Shown here: positions 1 to 14,207 of the stretch, in pieces
Layout: the number at the start of each line of letters is the position of its first letter
Numbering within the stretch: position 1 is the first letter of the stretch
From: Zygnema cylindricum
Lineage: Eukaryota; Streptophyta; Zygnematophyceae; Zygnematales; Zygnemataceae
NCBI GenBank assembly: GCA_037447655.1
Contig: JBBHKE010001852.1
Location: 96,001 to 160,000 of the forward strand
DNA length: 64,000 bases
Reading direction: 5' to 3'
The notes under the pieces: generated by a model
Database searches by the model: none
Seen by the model: the letters and a program-made list of their open reading frames with translations, nothing else
What the model was told of the DNA's origin: nothing
Translations under genes and position numbers: made by a program

Positions 1-3000
1 TCATCCGTGTCAAAAGATTGCTCCAAATCTGAATTGCAGTCAGAAAATTTATCATCCCAAAGGTCTCGCACACGCCTTTCCTCGTCTTCAGTGGCTCGCC
101 TTACCACTCCAGTAATAATCAGCCTTCTAGACGGAAAGTCCATTTCATGACCATAGTCTGAAGTTGCAGCCTGCAATAGGATCACAATCCAGATTGATTC
201 CCAGCACAATAGATAAAACCATAATTTTAGATTGAACCCGAGCATGTCAATAGAATTCATCACACTTCCTACATTCGACCACAGGAAAATATCATGATAG
301 CAAGACAGATTCTCTGCTTCTGCACAGGATCCCTCACACTTCTACTATCGAATGAAAAAAACTACCGTGATGACAAGAAAGATTCTCTGCTTCTTCACGC
401 ATCGCCGATTGATATGCAATAGCTACTCATGCTTATGCCGTTCAGATCTCAAATCTGCGAGACATCACAAAAACCCTTCCCTTAATCGTAGTCTGTAAGG
501 AACAAAGGAAGTACCTCAGAAAGTCGAGCTGCAAACTCCCATGGGTGCACCCATTTGAGAGTCTCAGGGCCACCCCATGCCCCAAGCGAACCCATAGCTT
601 CTGGTGACACTGTGTCCAACATTTCACTTAATCCACCGGGAAACTGTTCGTTTAATAACTGCCAAGTCCAACATCATAACCGAAATGATTAAAACAGGGA
701 AGACATAAAACCATCAGTCAGGAAATTAAGTCAATGAAATAGACAAGATTAAAACATGGATAACAGTCAAAAGCGGATGATATGAAGCTTTACATAACAA
801 TCATGATCTCAACCAAGAGTCCCATGGTTGTGCCTTTTATGGCACAGAAGCCACAGAAGGAAAGTTAGACAATCTGTGGATGCTTATACATGACATTAAT
901 GTGGTAAAAATGGTTCACTGACCTTAATATCTTCTTCTGTGATTGTATCCTCATCATCAGTGAAGCTGCCGCTAGGTCCATCTATACGCTCTTCATCTCC
1001 CTCATCCACCTCCTCTATTAGCTCTGACAGTGACACATCGTCCATCTTGCCAAAGCCAATAAGAATCTGCAGTAATAAACACAGCCGTTCAATAATTTTT
1101 GAGAAAAAATAATCACAGTCCTTTGGGTCTTTGTTTCAAAAAGACCTGAAACTCTGATCATCTGTCTATGTGAACTATAACAGGATGAAATGATAGAACC
1201 GATACCATATTGACAATCAGCAACTTTCACCCTCGACTCAGATACCAGCAATAGAATTGAAAACTTGGTAGAACATATCATTTAAGTTTGATTAAAACCC
1301 CTAAGCAGTTTCCTTGATATTGCATAGACATGCCCTTAGGCCCTTTCTGGTTGATGACAGAAAACTCTCAGAAGACAACAATCAAGATTTGCAACCTAGA
1401 AACAAGAATACGAAGACAAATCTGGCAGGCTTGTTATGCGACCTAATACAGGGAATAATGGACTCCAGCCTACTTACAGAGCAAGTTTGGTCATTTTGCA
1501 AGTTTTGCAAAAATTCATCTCCGTCGTCCAGTTCCACATACAATTCTGCTTGTTCCCCCAAAACAAGAAAGTAAGAGCTCAGAAACTTCATTTAAGAAAA
1601 CAAATCTGGCTTCTTATACAGTGAAATACGTCAACCTATTCAGCTTGTACATGTTTAGCAAAAGGAAGATCATCAAAACACTTATTCTCTTCAACAATCT
1701 TCCTTGGTTGACTACATACATATGTCGAATGCAGCTTCAACACCATCTGAAATCTTTTCCCTTAAACTCTAGGCTTCATCCTCGCTCCCAACTACGAAAA
1801 ATGAATATGATCGTGTGAGTTTGCTGCACTTGGATAACTTGGCTATAACTTCCATACCAACACTAGAAAAGAAGTTCCATTCTTTGACCCGTGCAGTGTA
1901 ACTGATGCACGCGACTTACGTAGGCATCTTTAGCCTTCGCATAACCAAATCAAAGTCTAGCTCAACCATCTAATCTAGACAGTTTCATTTGCACTATGGA
2001 AGTGAGCGACAGAAGTCAGCTGTGGTCCTGCTTAGTTGAATGCCCAGTGTGGGAGCCAGTTTACATCCTATTATACTTCTTAACAACTGGGACATAAGTA
2101 AGAAACTGGAATGGATGCGCAATCAATCAGCACAATAACCTATCATCTTACAGAAAACGTTTGTCCTGAGGTAAAAAGGCATAAGACCTAGATCTGTGCA
2201 TGTTAATTAAAAAAATGCACAGCCAAAATGCTAAGGAATGCAAAATTAAGAACAAAGTTGAACTCCAGCATGTGAACAAGATAGAGTAAACGCATTGCCT
2301 GTTGCATTAAGTTTGTCATTTGCAACTTAGAAATCCTAAGCCTGCTCTTATTTACAAAGAAGAAAGAGTGACTTAACAGAACAGGTATGCATGAGACATC
2401 TGTGGCAAGGGCAGCAACAGCATTCGATGAAGTGAGACTTAAAATGAACAGAAATCGTGATTTGTGAACATTAAAACCTGCCAGATAAAAAATTGCACCA
2501 ATGGCTTAATTGATCAAATGAAGGGCATTTAAATACCTCCATTGGGATCCACAAGGTAATTTGCATCCGTTCCTAATACAGCATTTTCATCACGTACAAC
2601 AGATGCAAATACGATTCCATCCACATTAACCTGCAAAAACACAGTTAAAAAACAGCAAGTCGGTAAAAAGGCTGTTTTGAACCATCAAATGGCTGAGATA
2701 TCCATGTATTGCCACCTGTCACATTTGTCAGGAACTGGTGTGCGGCAATCCGTATACTGATGGAGTAAAGCAATGACTCCCTCTCTCCCTCCCTCTCCCA
2801 CTCCCTCCAATACGTGTCAAAAAGCACCAGTTACCAGTTACCTCACCTCAGCAATCGTGCGAGCAATCTCAGCTGGAGACAACTTTCCTTCTCCTGGCAA
2901 CAACCCTTTCCCCTTCTCTGGGGTAGGCAAATCCTCAAGAGGGTGGTACCCTAGCTTAGGGGCCACTGGCTTCTTCAGACTTCGTTTCCGTGAAGGCACT

Positions 3001-4704
3001 CCTGGTCCTTGTTGTTTAGGGTCTGGGTTCCCATTCGAAGCCAGTGCAATAACTGTACAACGAACTGTCTGGTTCCTAAGCAAACCAAATATTGGCCAGA
3101 GCTGATTTGCTGCACCGAAAAAGCTGCATCGGCAAAATGACAAATGCAATAAATACATTCAGCAATTACTGTCTAAAAATATTTATATGGAAAAATGTAA
3201 TCACGTCATACTTTTGTTGCTCGAAACGGGTAATGTAAAACTAGATTTGGATCACTTTGCAGAGCTCGACGGTTTTTAGAATTTACTTTTGATTTTAAAA
3301 AACCGATCAACGCTACCTAAAGTGTGTGACACCGTGATACAACTAGAAGTATGAAAACCTATATTCAGACCAAACAAAAAAGAAGATAAAAATAGAGAAA
3401 TACACAGAAAATGCTTCCTGTGAGCTAAAACGACAATGTCAAACTGAGAATCAAACCCTATCTTGCACTCTGACTACAGAGTACTGCAATGTTCACATGG
3501 AGAAACTCCGTAAACATCATTCTTGTGCCAAAACACACACTTCTAGACGATTAAAACCATCATGCAACAAATGATGCAGACAGTGCCTCACATCATGAAG
3601 TCAAACTCGTCTGCAAATACACACCTGTTGCTGCCATGACAGTTTTCACATGTGATGCTTTGAAAAAACAAGCCATTCCTTGTGTGCCACATACACTCGC
3701 GGGGACCAGCCTCGGCAAAATAGGAGCCACATCCTATTCTTGATCTCCCGGGACTATGGCTCCGAGCACCACCACGCCCATCTCGAGCACAGGCTCTCGC
3801 CTGAGCGCCACTGACAGAGACTGCACACGTCTGCAGGTCTGAATCAAGCACATCATGGCGACCAATAATAACATTAATGCAGGAAATAACTGCAGAGACT
3901 AGTGCACATCATAACGACCGGCAATAGCATTAATCCAGAAATGAACTGCAAAACCTAGTGCATATCCAATACTAGCGTTAATGCACAAAAAAAGTGCAAA
4001 AACAACTCCTCCGAAAGCCGGATAAAGACTGGCGTACATAAGAGTGGAACTTGACATAAGAGTATGACATAACAGTGGGATGAAGGAGTCGGACGTAAGA
4101 GTGGAGCCTATGTAAGAGTCTGACATAAAAGTGGAGGCTATATAACAGTCTCGGACAAACTAAACAATGGTTTTGTACGTCCGTGAAATAAATAAGGCAG
4201 CATAAAACTAATAAAAAAGCCTTTCAGAAATACGCTGGAGTTGAATAAGGAGATTATTGGCAAGATGTTTGGCTCATTCATTGCCAGAAATAATATTGCC
4301 AATTGCACTCTCATAGAAGATGTAAAACACAGAAAATCCAGAAGGCCTTAGACACTTCCATGGGTTTGCATTTAAAATCCAATCCGATGTCAACTGGCAT
4401 CCAGAAAGAAGTTCATAAGCCTTTACAAGATAGTAAAAGATAACTTCCTCTAACTTACACAGCTATAACTCACAAGAGAGTAAAGGTAACAATCCTTTTC
4501 TTAAATAGACGCTTTGCCACACATTGACAGCATTATGAAAATATTTCATAACCGTGTGTACGATTAAGAGTTGAACAAAATTTAGCACTACTACCAAATA
4601 TAACTGATTAGAATAAAATCAAACGACAGAAATAAAGAAAAATCAGACCAACCTGTGCAGAATCCTGTGGAGGACACGTGCGAGATAGGGAAACAGCTCG
4701 CCAT
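1..4704 (-). CDS. Predicted plastid-targeted conserved protein (7 exons, 3' end outside window)
   Basis: Exons on the minus strand: 4653-4704, 2847-3109, 2537-2630, 1478-1545, 923-1066, 515-658 and 1-170 (partial). All junctions are GT-AG and every codon phase agrees across the introns, giving about 311 residues before the window edge. The start is the ATG at 4704. The first residues (MASCFPISHVSSTGFC) and the following Ser/Arg-rich stretch ending near VRCTVIALA resemble a chloroplast transit peptide. Later parts hold a Lys/Pro-rich linker, an acidic segment (about residues 160-207), a Gly/Trp-rich block (GSLGAWGGPETLKWVHPWEF, exon 6) and RRLIITGVVRRATEDEE in exon 7. The exon 4 acceptor is a NAGNAG (1545 or 1548). 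I do not recognise the family. The gene is confident, the plastid location is inferred, and the function is unknown. Confidence 0.72.
3864..4150. repeat. Degenerate tandem repeats in intron 1 of the plastid-protein gene
   Basis: A unit of about 60 bp with the core 'ttaatgcaggaaataactgc' followed by 'agtgcacatcat' recurs about three times. It is followed by short units around 'gacataagagtggag'. No coding sense is seen. Confidence 0.6.
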
Positions 4705-6996
4705 GGCTTCCTTATGAAAGTGTTTTCAGAGTGAAAAGCCTTTCCTCTCAAGAGGAAAAGGCACTGAAAAATTCTATGCTCCCCTGCAAAAGTGCAAACA
4801 AGTTCTATGCAAAATAGTTATACTTAATAATGATAGGCGGAGAACCAACCTATCACAGGGGGCTGCCACGACATCGTAGCCGTACATTCGTCTAATAAAG
4901 AACAGCTTCTAGGGCTTTCAAAAATCGCAGTAAAAGTGTGACCGTGTCTCTGGACAATGTTCAACAAGAAGTGATGATTGATAGATTGACATCCCAAACA
5001 TTGCCATATGAGGATTTACGTTATCATTCAATTGTCAGTATACAAGTACGAATTGCGTGACATGTGTCGACAAACAAGTAAATGCTGATAGGCGACGATA
5101 GCGAGGAATAGTGATGTATGTTTTCGTACTTGTGAGTACAAACTGGACATCAACATTTACCTCATTCGTGAAAATCGGCACGAATGTTCAAGCCGTACTA
5201 ATCGTCGAACCTTTAGTTCTTGATAGAGCACTAGAGCAGGCTTCATATAGCAAGTACTGTGCTATTTCCAAGGTTTCGCTGTCGTCACGATTTTACACGT
5301 GTCGTCTGATCTCAGCCGCAGGGAATTTTCCAATTGGTCGTGTTCACTTGTCGATTTAACATGTCTCCGCAGCAAATCTTACGTTCCTTGAGCATCTGAC
5401 CAAAAGGATCGAACGTACGCGAAGTCACATATGCCGGTAGCCTTAAGGTTTCGAAAAGAAAGAGCTTAGCATGTGACGTGGCGCCTGCCAAGCAGTTGCG
5501 TGATGGACAATGATTCACTAGCCAATGACATGTGCCCATACCATGACACCGTCCGTACTGCATGGTTTTTTACCTTTTTGGTAACACTTGCAGAATACTA
5601 TTTCCTAACCAGCAACGATAGCCAATGTGACGCGTCAGGCCAAACTACGAGATTCGCGGGAACTCGACACGTTTAAACCAGCGTCATCATTACGTATGCT
5701 TCTGCCTGATTTCATCAGGTGTGCGGATCTAATTCGAATCGAATCTCCGGAGAGAGAAGGAAAGCAGATTCGAATATCCACCTGATCTGTGCAACGCTGC
5801 CAAACTCCTTTCTACGTCCGCATTCACACGTGGAACGAAATGTAGTCAATGGATCCCGCGACTTGTGGACATAAATTTCATTTGTCAAATGATGCCAGAA
5901 TATGCACAGCTTTATCCACAGAAATACTCGTACGAAGTTAGGGTTGACCTTCACGACAGTACAGTACTTCGTCTGTTCTTCCTTCCTAATTGAAACGCCA
6001 GTACGGAATAACTGCTGGCTAAACCCCGTGTGCACGAAGTACTTTATATCATCATTTTCGCTTTGTCGTACACGAACCATCTCATTGACTGTACTGGTGA
6101 TTTGTACGGCATATACAAATGTCAATCTCCACATGATATGAAACATAGTTCAAAAGTAGGCTTTTTTATGGTAGGCCTTTGGTAGGCGCACAAAACTTTG
6201 CACAAAACTCGCGCAACGTAGGCATACTGTATGTATGTGCGTCGTGCACACTCCTGTACAAACGTCTGAATCTGACGTAAGATCAAAGTACAGCGCACGC
6301 CGCCGGAAGAATTTTTTTATCGAACTGACACGGCGTAGGATGACATTCCGTGGGAAAAAAAAACGGGAAAAAAAAAAACGCGGACGGGCAACCAAACAAA
6401 AATTCGAAATAATTGCGATGGAGTTAAAATGAGCGCGGTGGAGAGCGGTGAGAGTGCGACGAGAGAGAGTACGGACAGTTCATAGCTTTTTCGGAAAGTT
6501 GTTTTGCAGCCACCAACGGGGTTGGTCCGTAGGTTTTGGTAATTTTTTTGGCAGTGTGGTATTTTTTTTTTTTATCGTCCCATACTGCCTGGTTGGTCAA
6601 TTTGAGGCTTTATTTAGTGTGGCCCTCAAAATCGCAGACGCTAATATGACAGATAGTCCTTTCGTAAGTTGTGTTATGGGATTTTCATGTGATCTTTTTA
6701 AATCGCCTACTTTGATCAGCGACCGTCCGATCGTCCAAATCTGACGGTTTAAATAAAAAGTCCCTCAAAACTCACAGAAATATTTTTTTTTGTCCGATTT
6801 TTTTTCAAAATTTAGACATGTCGTTTAATTCTCTATCGATCGATGTGCAACTCAACCCTGTTCCTATTTTATTTCTTTTTGCGGCCAATACAATATGGGT
6901 CTTAACGGCATATTGTATGTTTTGTGTACAATAGGCATATTGTATGGGCGTACGGTCACCTACTTTTGAACTATGGTTTCAATGATTCAATCCATG

Positions 6997-7219
6997 CTAC
7001 ACCGCGCATCGTTATTAGTGTTATTAACTCTAATTTGGGTTCTTAAAATCTTGATTTTATTCCGCAATTATTATACATGATTTTTGGAAATTAAATTGGC
7101 AATGCTATTTAAGGACGTGGACCATAATCTGCCACGTTTCTGGAACTAAATTAGAATCAATAACACTATTTTTTTTTACGCTATTTAAACTTTGACACTA
7201 ATAACGATGCGCGGTGTAG
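6997..7219. mobile_element. MITE with terminal inverted repeats (family 1)
   Basis: The left end reads CTACACCGCGCATCGTTATT and the right end is its inverse (ataacgatgcgcggtgtag). The interior is AT-rich with 'agtgttattaactctaattt' and 'ctgccacgt' blocks. It is about 220 bp long and non-coding. The same ends recur at 11461, 43767, 57825 and 58298, so this is a dispersed non-autonomous DNA-element family. Confidence 0.75.
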
Positions 7220-8459
7220 TGAAGCAAATCAAAATCACAGGCTAGAATCTAATACAAATCTAAATTGTGATCCTACGGTACCCCTGATGACGCGCACAGC
7301 GGAGCGAATGTCAGCATCGATTAAAACAAGTCAAAAAGGTACCCAAACGCCGGAAACCTTGGCACGATTCGGAGCTAAAAACGTGGCCTTTTCTAGTTGT
7401 CTTTGCCACAAGTTGCCCGTTTCACGTACAACTGCCTGTCCGTTAACATGTACAAAAAAGGAGGTTGCATCCATCGTCTGCCGTCAGACCAATCGCTGTC
7501 GAACCGGCACAATCAGCGCTGACGTTGTGGACACGAAGCGAAGGGACACGCAGCCAGTCGCAAGCGTATTGTCGTATGCACAGTTCTCAAAAAGTGCGAA
7601 AAGCGAGTCCATATTATTCGTTTAAGATTCTAATTAACTTACTGAAATGTCGCACGATTGAGGACGAATAGTTGAATACGCATGTAATACGCAAAAAACT
7701 CTTATAGTATGCACCCGACTTTCCGCACTTCATATCGTCGGGTGGCTCGAAACGACACCGTAAGCGTCCGAAGTTCGCGTTCGAAGTTACAGTACTATAG
7801 CGTTAGAGATTTGCACGTGTGGTTTCGTAAGAAGAAGGCAGAGGCCTGTCGTCTCTATTTGGCTACTTGGAGGACAACAGTGGTACAATGTTGTGAGGAA
7901 ATTTGCTAGGTCTGACACAGAGAAGTGCTCTTGCAATTTTTGAAAAAGGAAAGTGTGAGAATTTGGACGGAGAGAGGCTCGAGTTCATTACAAGGTCTAC
8001 AACATATATAGGAGAAGGCAGGAAATAATTTTATACATGATTTGTACATGAAAATGCTTTTTTATCGTCTTATGATGAAGAAGCTGACATGATTTTGTGT
8101 ACATTGTTACACCTGTGCTCCTTTGATTTGCGGGAAAAGTTCTTTTAATTTAGATATTTTAATTCAAATTCTCATAAGTTCTCATAAGTAAGAACAATTT
8201 TTTTACTTTCATCATTCTGAATCTCAGTGGCAAATTCTTTCCTGAAACAGCTAATCTTCAATTAATACTTAGGTTATTGAGATTTCTTATTTCCAATAGA
8301 AGAAACAGTTTTTAAACAATTTCAAGGGTCAAAAATGAATGTAGTAATGAAAATTATGAGAGACAATTTTTCTGGAGGGAAGCAAAAGCTACCGGGAGGC
8401 CCATGGATTGGTCCAAATATTCAAGAAGCGATAAACGGACAAAACTCTGAACGTACCTC

Positions 8460-8620
8460 ACACACAAGGTAAGACAAAAAAGAAAGATGAATAAAAAAGA
8501 AAGGCTGAAGAGAAAGAAATATGAAAAAATATGAAAGAAAGATGAAAAGGCAGGAAGATGGAGAGAGAAAGATGAAAGGAAAGATGAAAGGAAAGAGAAA
8601 AGAAGAATGTAGACAGAGAG
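8460..8620. repeat. GA-rich minisatellite
   Basis: Imperfect copies of 'gaaagatgaaagg'-like units of 10-14 bp. Non-coding. Confidence 0.55.
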
Positions 8621-9647
8621 ACGTCAATAAATGCAGTTCAGAAAAGCTACAGTAGTACCAATCATTCATGTTAAGCTGGCCTGCAAAAGTCGAAAAATTA
8701 GGTTTGCCTTCACCAGACTACGTAAGTATGTCTTCCTTATTCGAAAGTACAGTGAAAGTACAGTGACTCCAAGGCAAAAATAGTTTCTCTGTCTTGAGAA
8801 GTGTCTCGAATGTTTCCGCATTGGATATGTTACCATATTTCAGTAACGGCCGCTTTTAATATTTTATCAAAGAAGGCTACTGTACTTGTCAGAATCTTCA
8901 TTCTCCAGCAAAAAACTATGTCCTCCGCCATTAATCTGAACCACTCTATTTTACGTGACGACTTTTGGTAAAGAAACTCGTTTTGGAAAAATTTAACTGT
9001 CTGGAGTTTTTTTTTGTATTCCGTATTAGAAACGTGCGAACTTGTGCATTCTGTGGCGAATGCACAACGTGTCGTACTGAAAGTTTCATGCGGCCGCGAG
9101 AATTTTCAAGGTTATTAAACGGACTCCCTTATTGGCGATATTGGCCAGGAGTCACCGTAACCGTACAGGGAAATGTATTTTTTTCCTGTCAGGGAATCGT
9201 ACGTTTCTTCGTACGAATAGTATGATTTTCTCGCCAGTAACGGCCAGTTACAGGGCGCGTATTATTCCGCTTTTAGTCGCAAGAAGTTTCCAATTATGGG
9301 GAATTTTCATACTGTACGGTATACTAATTTTGTGCGACCTCGTACGAAATTCTCGCACTTTTCGTTTTTGAACATAACCCTAAAAGACGGAAAAAAAAGA
9401 ACTAATCTGTGCATGGACCACGTATGTCCACGTAGAACGGTTTTTTGAAATTGAACACTAAGCATTGTTTAATTGTTTTGAAATTGTCGACATATCATTA
9501 TCACTACTTTGAAAATCATTGTAAGCATGCGCTTTCTTAGAATACAACTTTCAAACCTGTTTGTTGTTTACGATAATTGACATAAAGCATTTTCCGTAAG
9601 ACAACATAAAATTTCATAACAAAGATGGAAAAACATGATAATGATCT

Positions 9648-12600
9648 ATGGTGACAGTTGTTTGGATATGGATGCAAACACTCTGTTTTGGAGAAACATT
9701 AATGCTTTGTATGGTACTGGAGGCCAGAGGCGAAAGATCCACGATTGGTTCAAATGAAGATTCGACAGGAAAGGCATCGACCAATCGCTATGCAAATTCC
9801 ACTGTACAGAGCTTTACAAACTTCAAAGAAATTGGAAGTGGAAGGTGAGGCTTTTTTTAATAAATGTACATGGTTGGGAGCCAATCATGTGCGCTTTGCA
9901 CTTGTTATCTTTTTGATAAAGGGCTAGGCACTTGTATTGTACCTGCTATTCATAAGAGACGAAGGCAATGAAAGTTGTTCGTGCATTGTACTCATAGCAA
10001 AAGTTAAAGCCGTCACACACAGTTTTAAAAATGAAATGGTATGAGAATTCAGTTTTTGTTGTTTCCACATCCATGATGCCTATCATCAACACACATTCGT
10101 GAAGTTTTTAATTAACAACTCCTAAAGCTTAGTTTTGTTGTGCGATAACAACTGAAAATGCTGTTTTTGGTTGACCCATCCCATACGTGTTTTTTACGTA
10201 TATTGCGGGGTCACCAGATACGGCGTTTCCACGCGTTTTCCTGCTCTTGAACTACGCTATTTTTGGTTTTACATAAGGATTCAGATGTATATTTTTTTAA
10301 ACGTCTCCAATTGGTTGCTTGTGCAGAAATGCCTTGATTTACTCCGCTGTCTGCTGCTCTACTGGGCAGCGTGTAGCCATCAAAGCTTATCTGCGTAAAG
10401 GACTCACGACAATCGATTTGTATCGAGTGAAACGAGAAATTGGACTTCTCAGAATGTTACAGTAAGCAGGCTTTTTTCGTTTACTGTGTAGGAAGGATTC
10501 AAAATGTGTGAATGCACTTCTAAACCGGTCCATTGTCCAAGGATGTACCCAGAGGGAAAGGAATGTCTTTTCATCAGGTTCTTAATACGAGAATTTTTTG
10601 ATAATTATTGCTCGACCTTCAACATCCAATGTTCATAGCTGTTCAATGTTGGACATTTGATGGTGTTTCCTTGAACTAACTCACATTATGTGATTTTATT
10701 GCCAAATTATGTACGGTTTAGACACGAGAACATCATTCGATGGTTGGGACATTTTGAAGACCAGCAGTGCATATTTCTTGTTCAAGAGTGGGCGTCAAGA
10801 GGAGATTTATTTGAGGAGTTGAAAATTTGTGGCGGTACAATGCCAGAGCGCAGAGTTGTTTCACAGGCAAGATTTTGCGTTTTCTTCCTTGTTTTTTTTG
10901 CTTTCTGTACAAAACCTCACATGCCGTCCAGTCACCAAGATGTTTTCCCTAAACATTTGATGTAAAAAAATCGGGGCGAAAAAGAATTGCCCCAATCACA
11001 TTCGCAGAAAATAAAGTTTTCCGTCACCTACTTTCTCTGTCGATTTTGCCCAATGCAACATCCTGAATTTGCAAGAAGAAAAATAAATTAGCAATGAATT
11101 GTTTTTTTTTTTTTGGCAAGGACAAATAGCTTACTTTGAGAGGAGGTGAACATATGCAGATCTTACTACCACTAATCGCGGCATTACAACATATGCATTC
11201 ACTCGGTATTTTGCACCGAGATCTCAAACCAGAGAACATTTTGCTCTCTTCTGACGGTGCTATCAAGGTATGGAACGTCGTCTCTTAATTACACTTTTTC
11301 TCGTCAATTCGAAAGACATGTCGATTTTTTCAACAACCAACAAAGTCTTGCAAATTGTTGATAATTCCATTTTTTGAGAGTCATGCGACCTGGTCAACAA
11401 CGTCACAGAATGGACTAATTTGAAAATGTGGAGAAATTGTGGCATTGTAAGTGATGGATCCACACCGTCCATCGTTATAAAAGTTAATAACACTAATCTG
11501 GTCGCAATTTTTTTTGGTCAAAAATCATGAAATAGTGTTAACAACATTATTGAGTGGAGTACAATCTGCCACGTCTCCTTGCACTAAATTAGTGATATAA
11601 ATTCCAATTTTGCATTAAAGCTAATAACGACAGGCGGTGTACTATGGTTTTAATTGACCGCAGGTCATCCCCTTGCACTAAATTAGTACTATAAATTCTA
11701 ATTTTACATTAACACTAATGAGTCCTTAACGCTAATAACAATGGGTGCTGTACTGTGGTTTCGATTGACTCCAGGTTTGTGATTTTGGGCTGGCCATAAA
11801 TGTGGCTATGGAAAGACCAGCAAGTCGTCTCGGTACATTACAATACATGGCACCGGAGGTTGTTTGTAGACCCATGATACGACCCCGGAATATGGCCATG
11901 ATGGAAGCATATGATGAAAAAGTCGACATTTGGTGAGTTGAAACTTCCACGAACTTCAAAAATGTTTACTGATTCTCTCACTCACTTAGACAGAAACTCA
12001 TGAATTAGCAACAGTTAGCGAATACAGATTTGACTAATGCAAGGCTGGGTTTTTTTTTTGGTTTTTTTTTAATATTTTTGTTGATTTTTTTTTCCAGGGC
12101 ATGTGGAGTTCTCGTTTATGAGCTTGTGATGGGACGACCACCATTTGAGGGATCAACTGATGAAGGCACAACTCAACAAATCCTCCACATGGAACTCAGG
12201 CAGATGCCAGACTCCATGTCTCCACCTTGCCAAGACTTTGTCCGTAAGGTGACGGTCAATCTCGTCACCTTTTTATTTCCGTCTTTAGTTTCCATCATTG
12301 CCTATTTTTAATGTTTTCCAGATAGACGGTTTTTGCTGAGCGAGCGAGCCTAATGGGATTAGAGTGAATACATATTGAAATGTGATGCAAAACAAAACTG
12401 ATTTGACTCACATTTGTTTCCCGCTTTGAAGGTTTTATGCGAGAGTTTTGAGTCCTCCTCCCCTGCTAATTGTATGCGGACTAATTGCGGAACAAACCCT
12501 TTGTGATTTTTGCAGGTTCTAAGAAAGGATCCTTCGGAGAGAATATCGCTTGCTGAGATGCTTCGTCATCCTTTCATCGTATTAAATTCCAGTCATGAGC

Positions 12601-14207
12601 AACTTCAGAAAGTTAAAAGGCCGATGGCGTCCGCCTTACCCTCTCCTAGGACACCAAAAAACACTGTCACAACTCCAAATCCAAAATTAGTGGACAAACA
12701 ATTGCCAATAATTTCTTGGGAAGTAGAAAAGCAAAATAGTCCAGCATCGCAGGTACCTCAAAGGTGGGAAGAAGCAAAATGTTTGAAAGGTAAACTACTC
12801 TCACCTGAGAATGAAGACGACCAGGGAAATTTAATGAAGGAGAATGGGAAACAAAGTGGGTTACAAGATAGTGAGACAGGAAGGACAGAGAATAAAACTA
12901 GCAATGTCTCCATAACAGGCAAATTAAGCATTGAATTCCTTCATCCAACGGACAAAACCAACGAAGGAAAGACCAAGTTAATTCAGGGAAAAGGAAACTG
13001 CCACACTGAGCCTCACTCAGATGCACCTCTGGAAAGCATCGTAATGCCCTCGTCAAAAATGACAAGCCTTCAAAGAGACTCAGGAGAATTTTTGCCCAAA
13101 ATTCCAAAAGTGGAAAGGGCAGATGTTAAAGAATACAAGACAGAGACTGTTGAAAGCTCTAGAAAGGAGCAGGAAGTATTGACCATATTAACTACATCGT
13201 CAACTGCAGAAGACACGAGGAGTTTGGATCGTTCAACCAATACCATCTCTCCAAACTCGCTTTCAAAAGGCTCATTTTTCACCTCCCTCCTCGCAAGCGT
13301 AACAAGAACACCCATCTATGCCCCTCTGACAGATGATCCCAAAGTCTCTCAATTATGGTCAGAGGAAGAGATTTTGCCGCCTTCTCTCTGCTCCACATTG
13401 AGCTCCCAATCTGTCCTATCCGTTTCCGATGGTGAGAGAACTTCAGAAAAAGCATTGAAGTCTGGTAAAAACAGTCCTCCTTGGACCGAATATGCCACAG
13501 CAACATCTGACATATCATCGTCCCAAGACACATCATCATCGTGTAATTCCTCGAGAACTAGCTCTCCTCGATCTAGTCCTATCAGTCCATACAGCCCTCT
13601 TGAGCTCCAAAACACAGAATGGCTTCTTCATAAACCGTCCTCAACCACAGTGTTCATCGGAAAAGTAGAAATGCCCACTACATTTTCCTCGGACGGAAAA
13701 AATGGCAGTTTTCCAGGCGTCACGGAGGAAAGAAAAGGACTTAAACCTCTAAAGAATATCGTATGTTCCCATGGTTCTGATTCTCAGAGGATGTCAACTG
13801 AAAGATCGAAGGAAGGCGTTTCTTCTTCGTCAGAAATAAGTTCTTCTGGGAAAAAAGGGGTTGTTAACAGTGCGGTTCATACTACATCACCCGGTCGAGG
13901 GATACCAACTCGCCCACTATTACCTGATTCTCAGTTCCCAAAAACATCTCCATGGCTTATAGGCCCCACTGGAAATAATACAAACCTGGTTTCTAAACAC
14001 CAGGAAGATAAAAAATGTTTAAAATATGAGATAGAAGGAGAGGGAGGAGGAGGAGATGATACTGAAACAGACAAAAACGAAGAAGTAGAACAGAAACGAC
14101 AAGGGAAGGATGAATTGGGACATGTTTCAGAACAAAATTGGCCATGGTTAGCCGGACTTTTGGAAGCTTTGACTCCCTCAACATCTGATCTGATGGTTCG
14201 TACTTGA
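9648..14207 (+). CDS. Aurora-related serine/threonine protein kinase with long C-terminal tail
   Basis: Exons: 9648-9844, 10327-10461, 10722-10866, 11160-11267, 11775-11932, 12098-12248 and 12516-14207, about 861 residues. All phases agree. The start at 9648 is the least certain point; later in-frame ATGs exist. The kinase motifs occur in order: glycine loop ([14 protein letters not shown], about residue 60), VAIK lysine, helix-C Glu (KREIGLL), catalytic loop [14 protein letters not shown], and MAPEVV followed by [20 protein letters not shown]. All residues needed for catalysis are present. The DFGLAI...SRLGT..YMAPE pattern resembles plant and algal Aurora-related kinases; this subfamily call is from memory. 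The tail of over 500 residues is Ser/Thr/Lys-rich and probably disordered. Intron 3 has a GC donor (10867). A possible AATAAA polyadenylation signal is at 14547. Confidence 0.85.
11461..11757. mobile_element. Family-1 MITE in kinase intron 4, internally duplicated
   Basis: It begins 'acaccgtccatcgttat' and contains two copies of the right-hand end ('acgacaggcggtgtac' near 11627 and 'acaatgggtgctgtac' near 11738). Each copy is followed by a pyrimidine-containing stretch and a CAG. The second CAG is the real acceptor of kinase exon 5. Confidence 0.6.

Larger units (their letters stand above)
4705..9647. other. Intergenic region between divergent genes
   Basis: It separates the minus-strand plastid-protein gene from the plus-strand kinase gene, so both promoters should lie here. 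No ORF in it has a recognisable domain, and no tRNA or rRNA was seen. It holds one MITE (6997-7219) and a short GA-rich repeat (8460-8620). Motifs such as 'gtacgaa' and 'gtacggt' are frequent but show no clear array. Confidence 0.55.
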
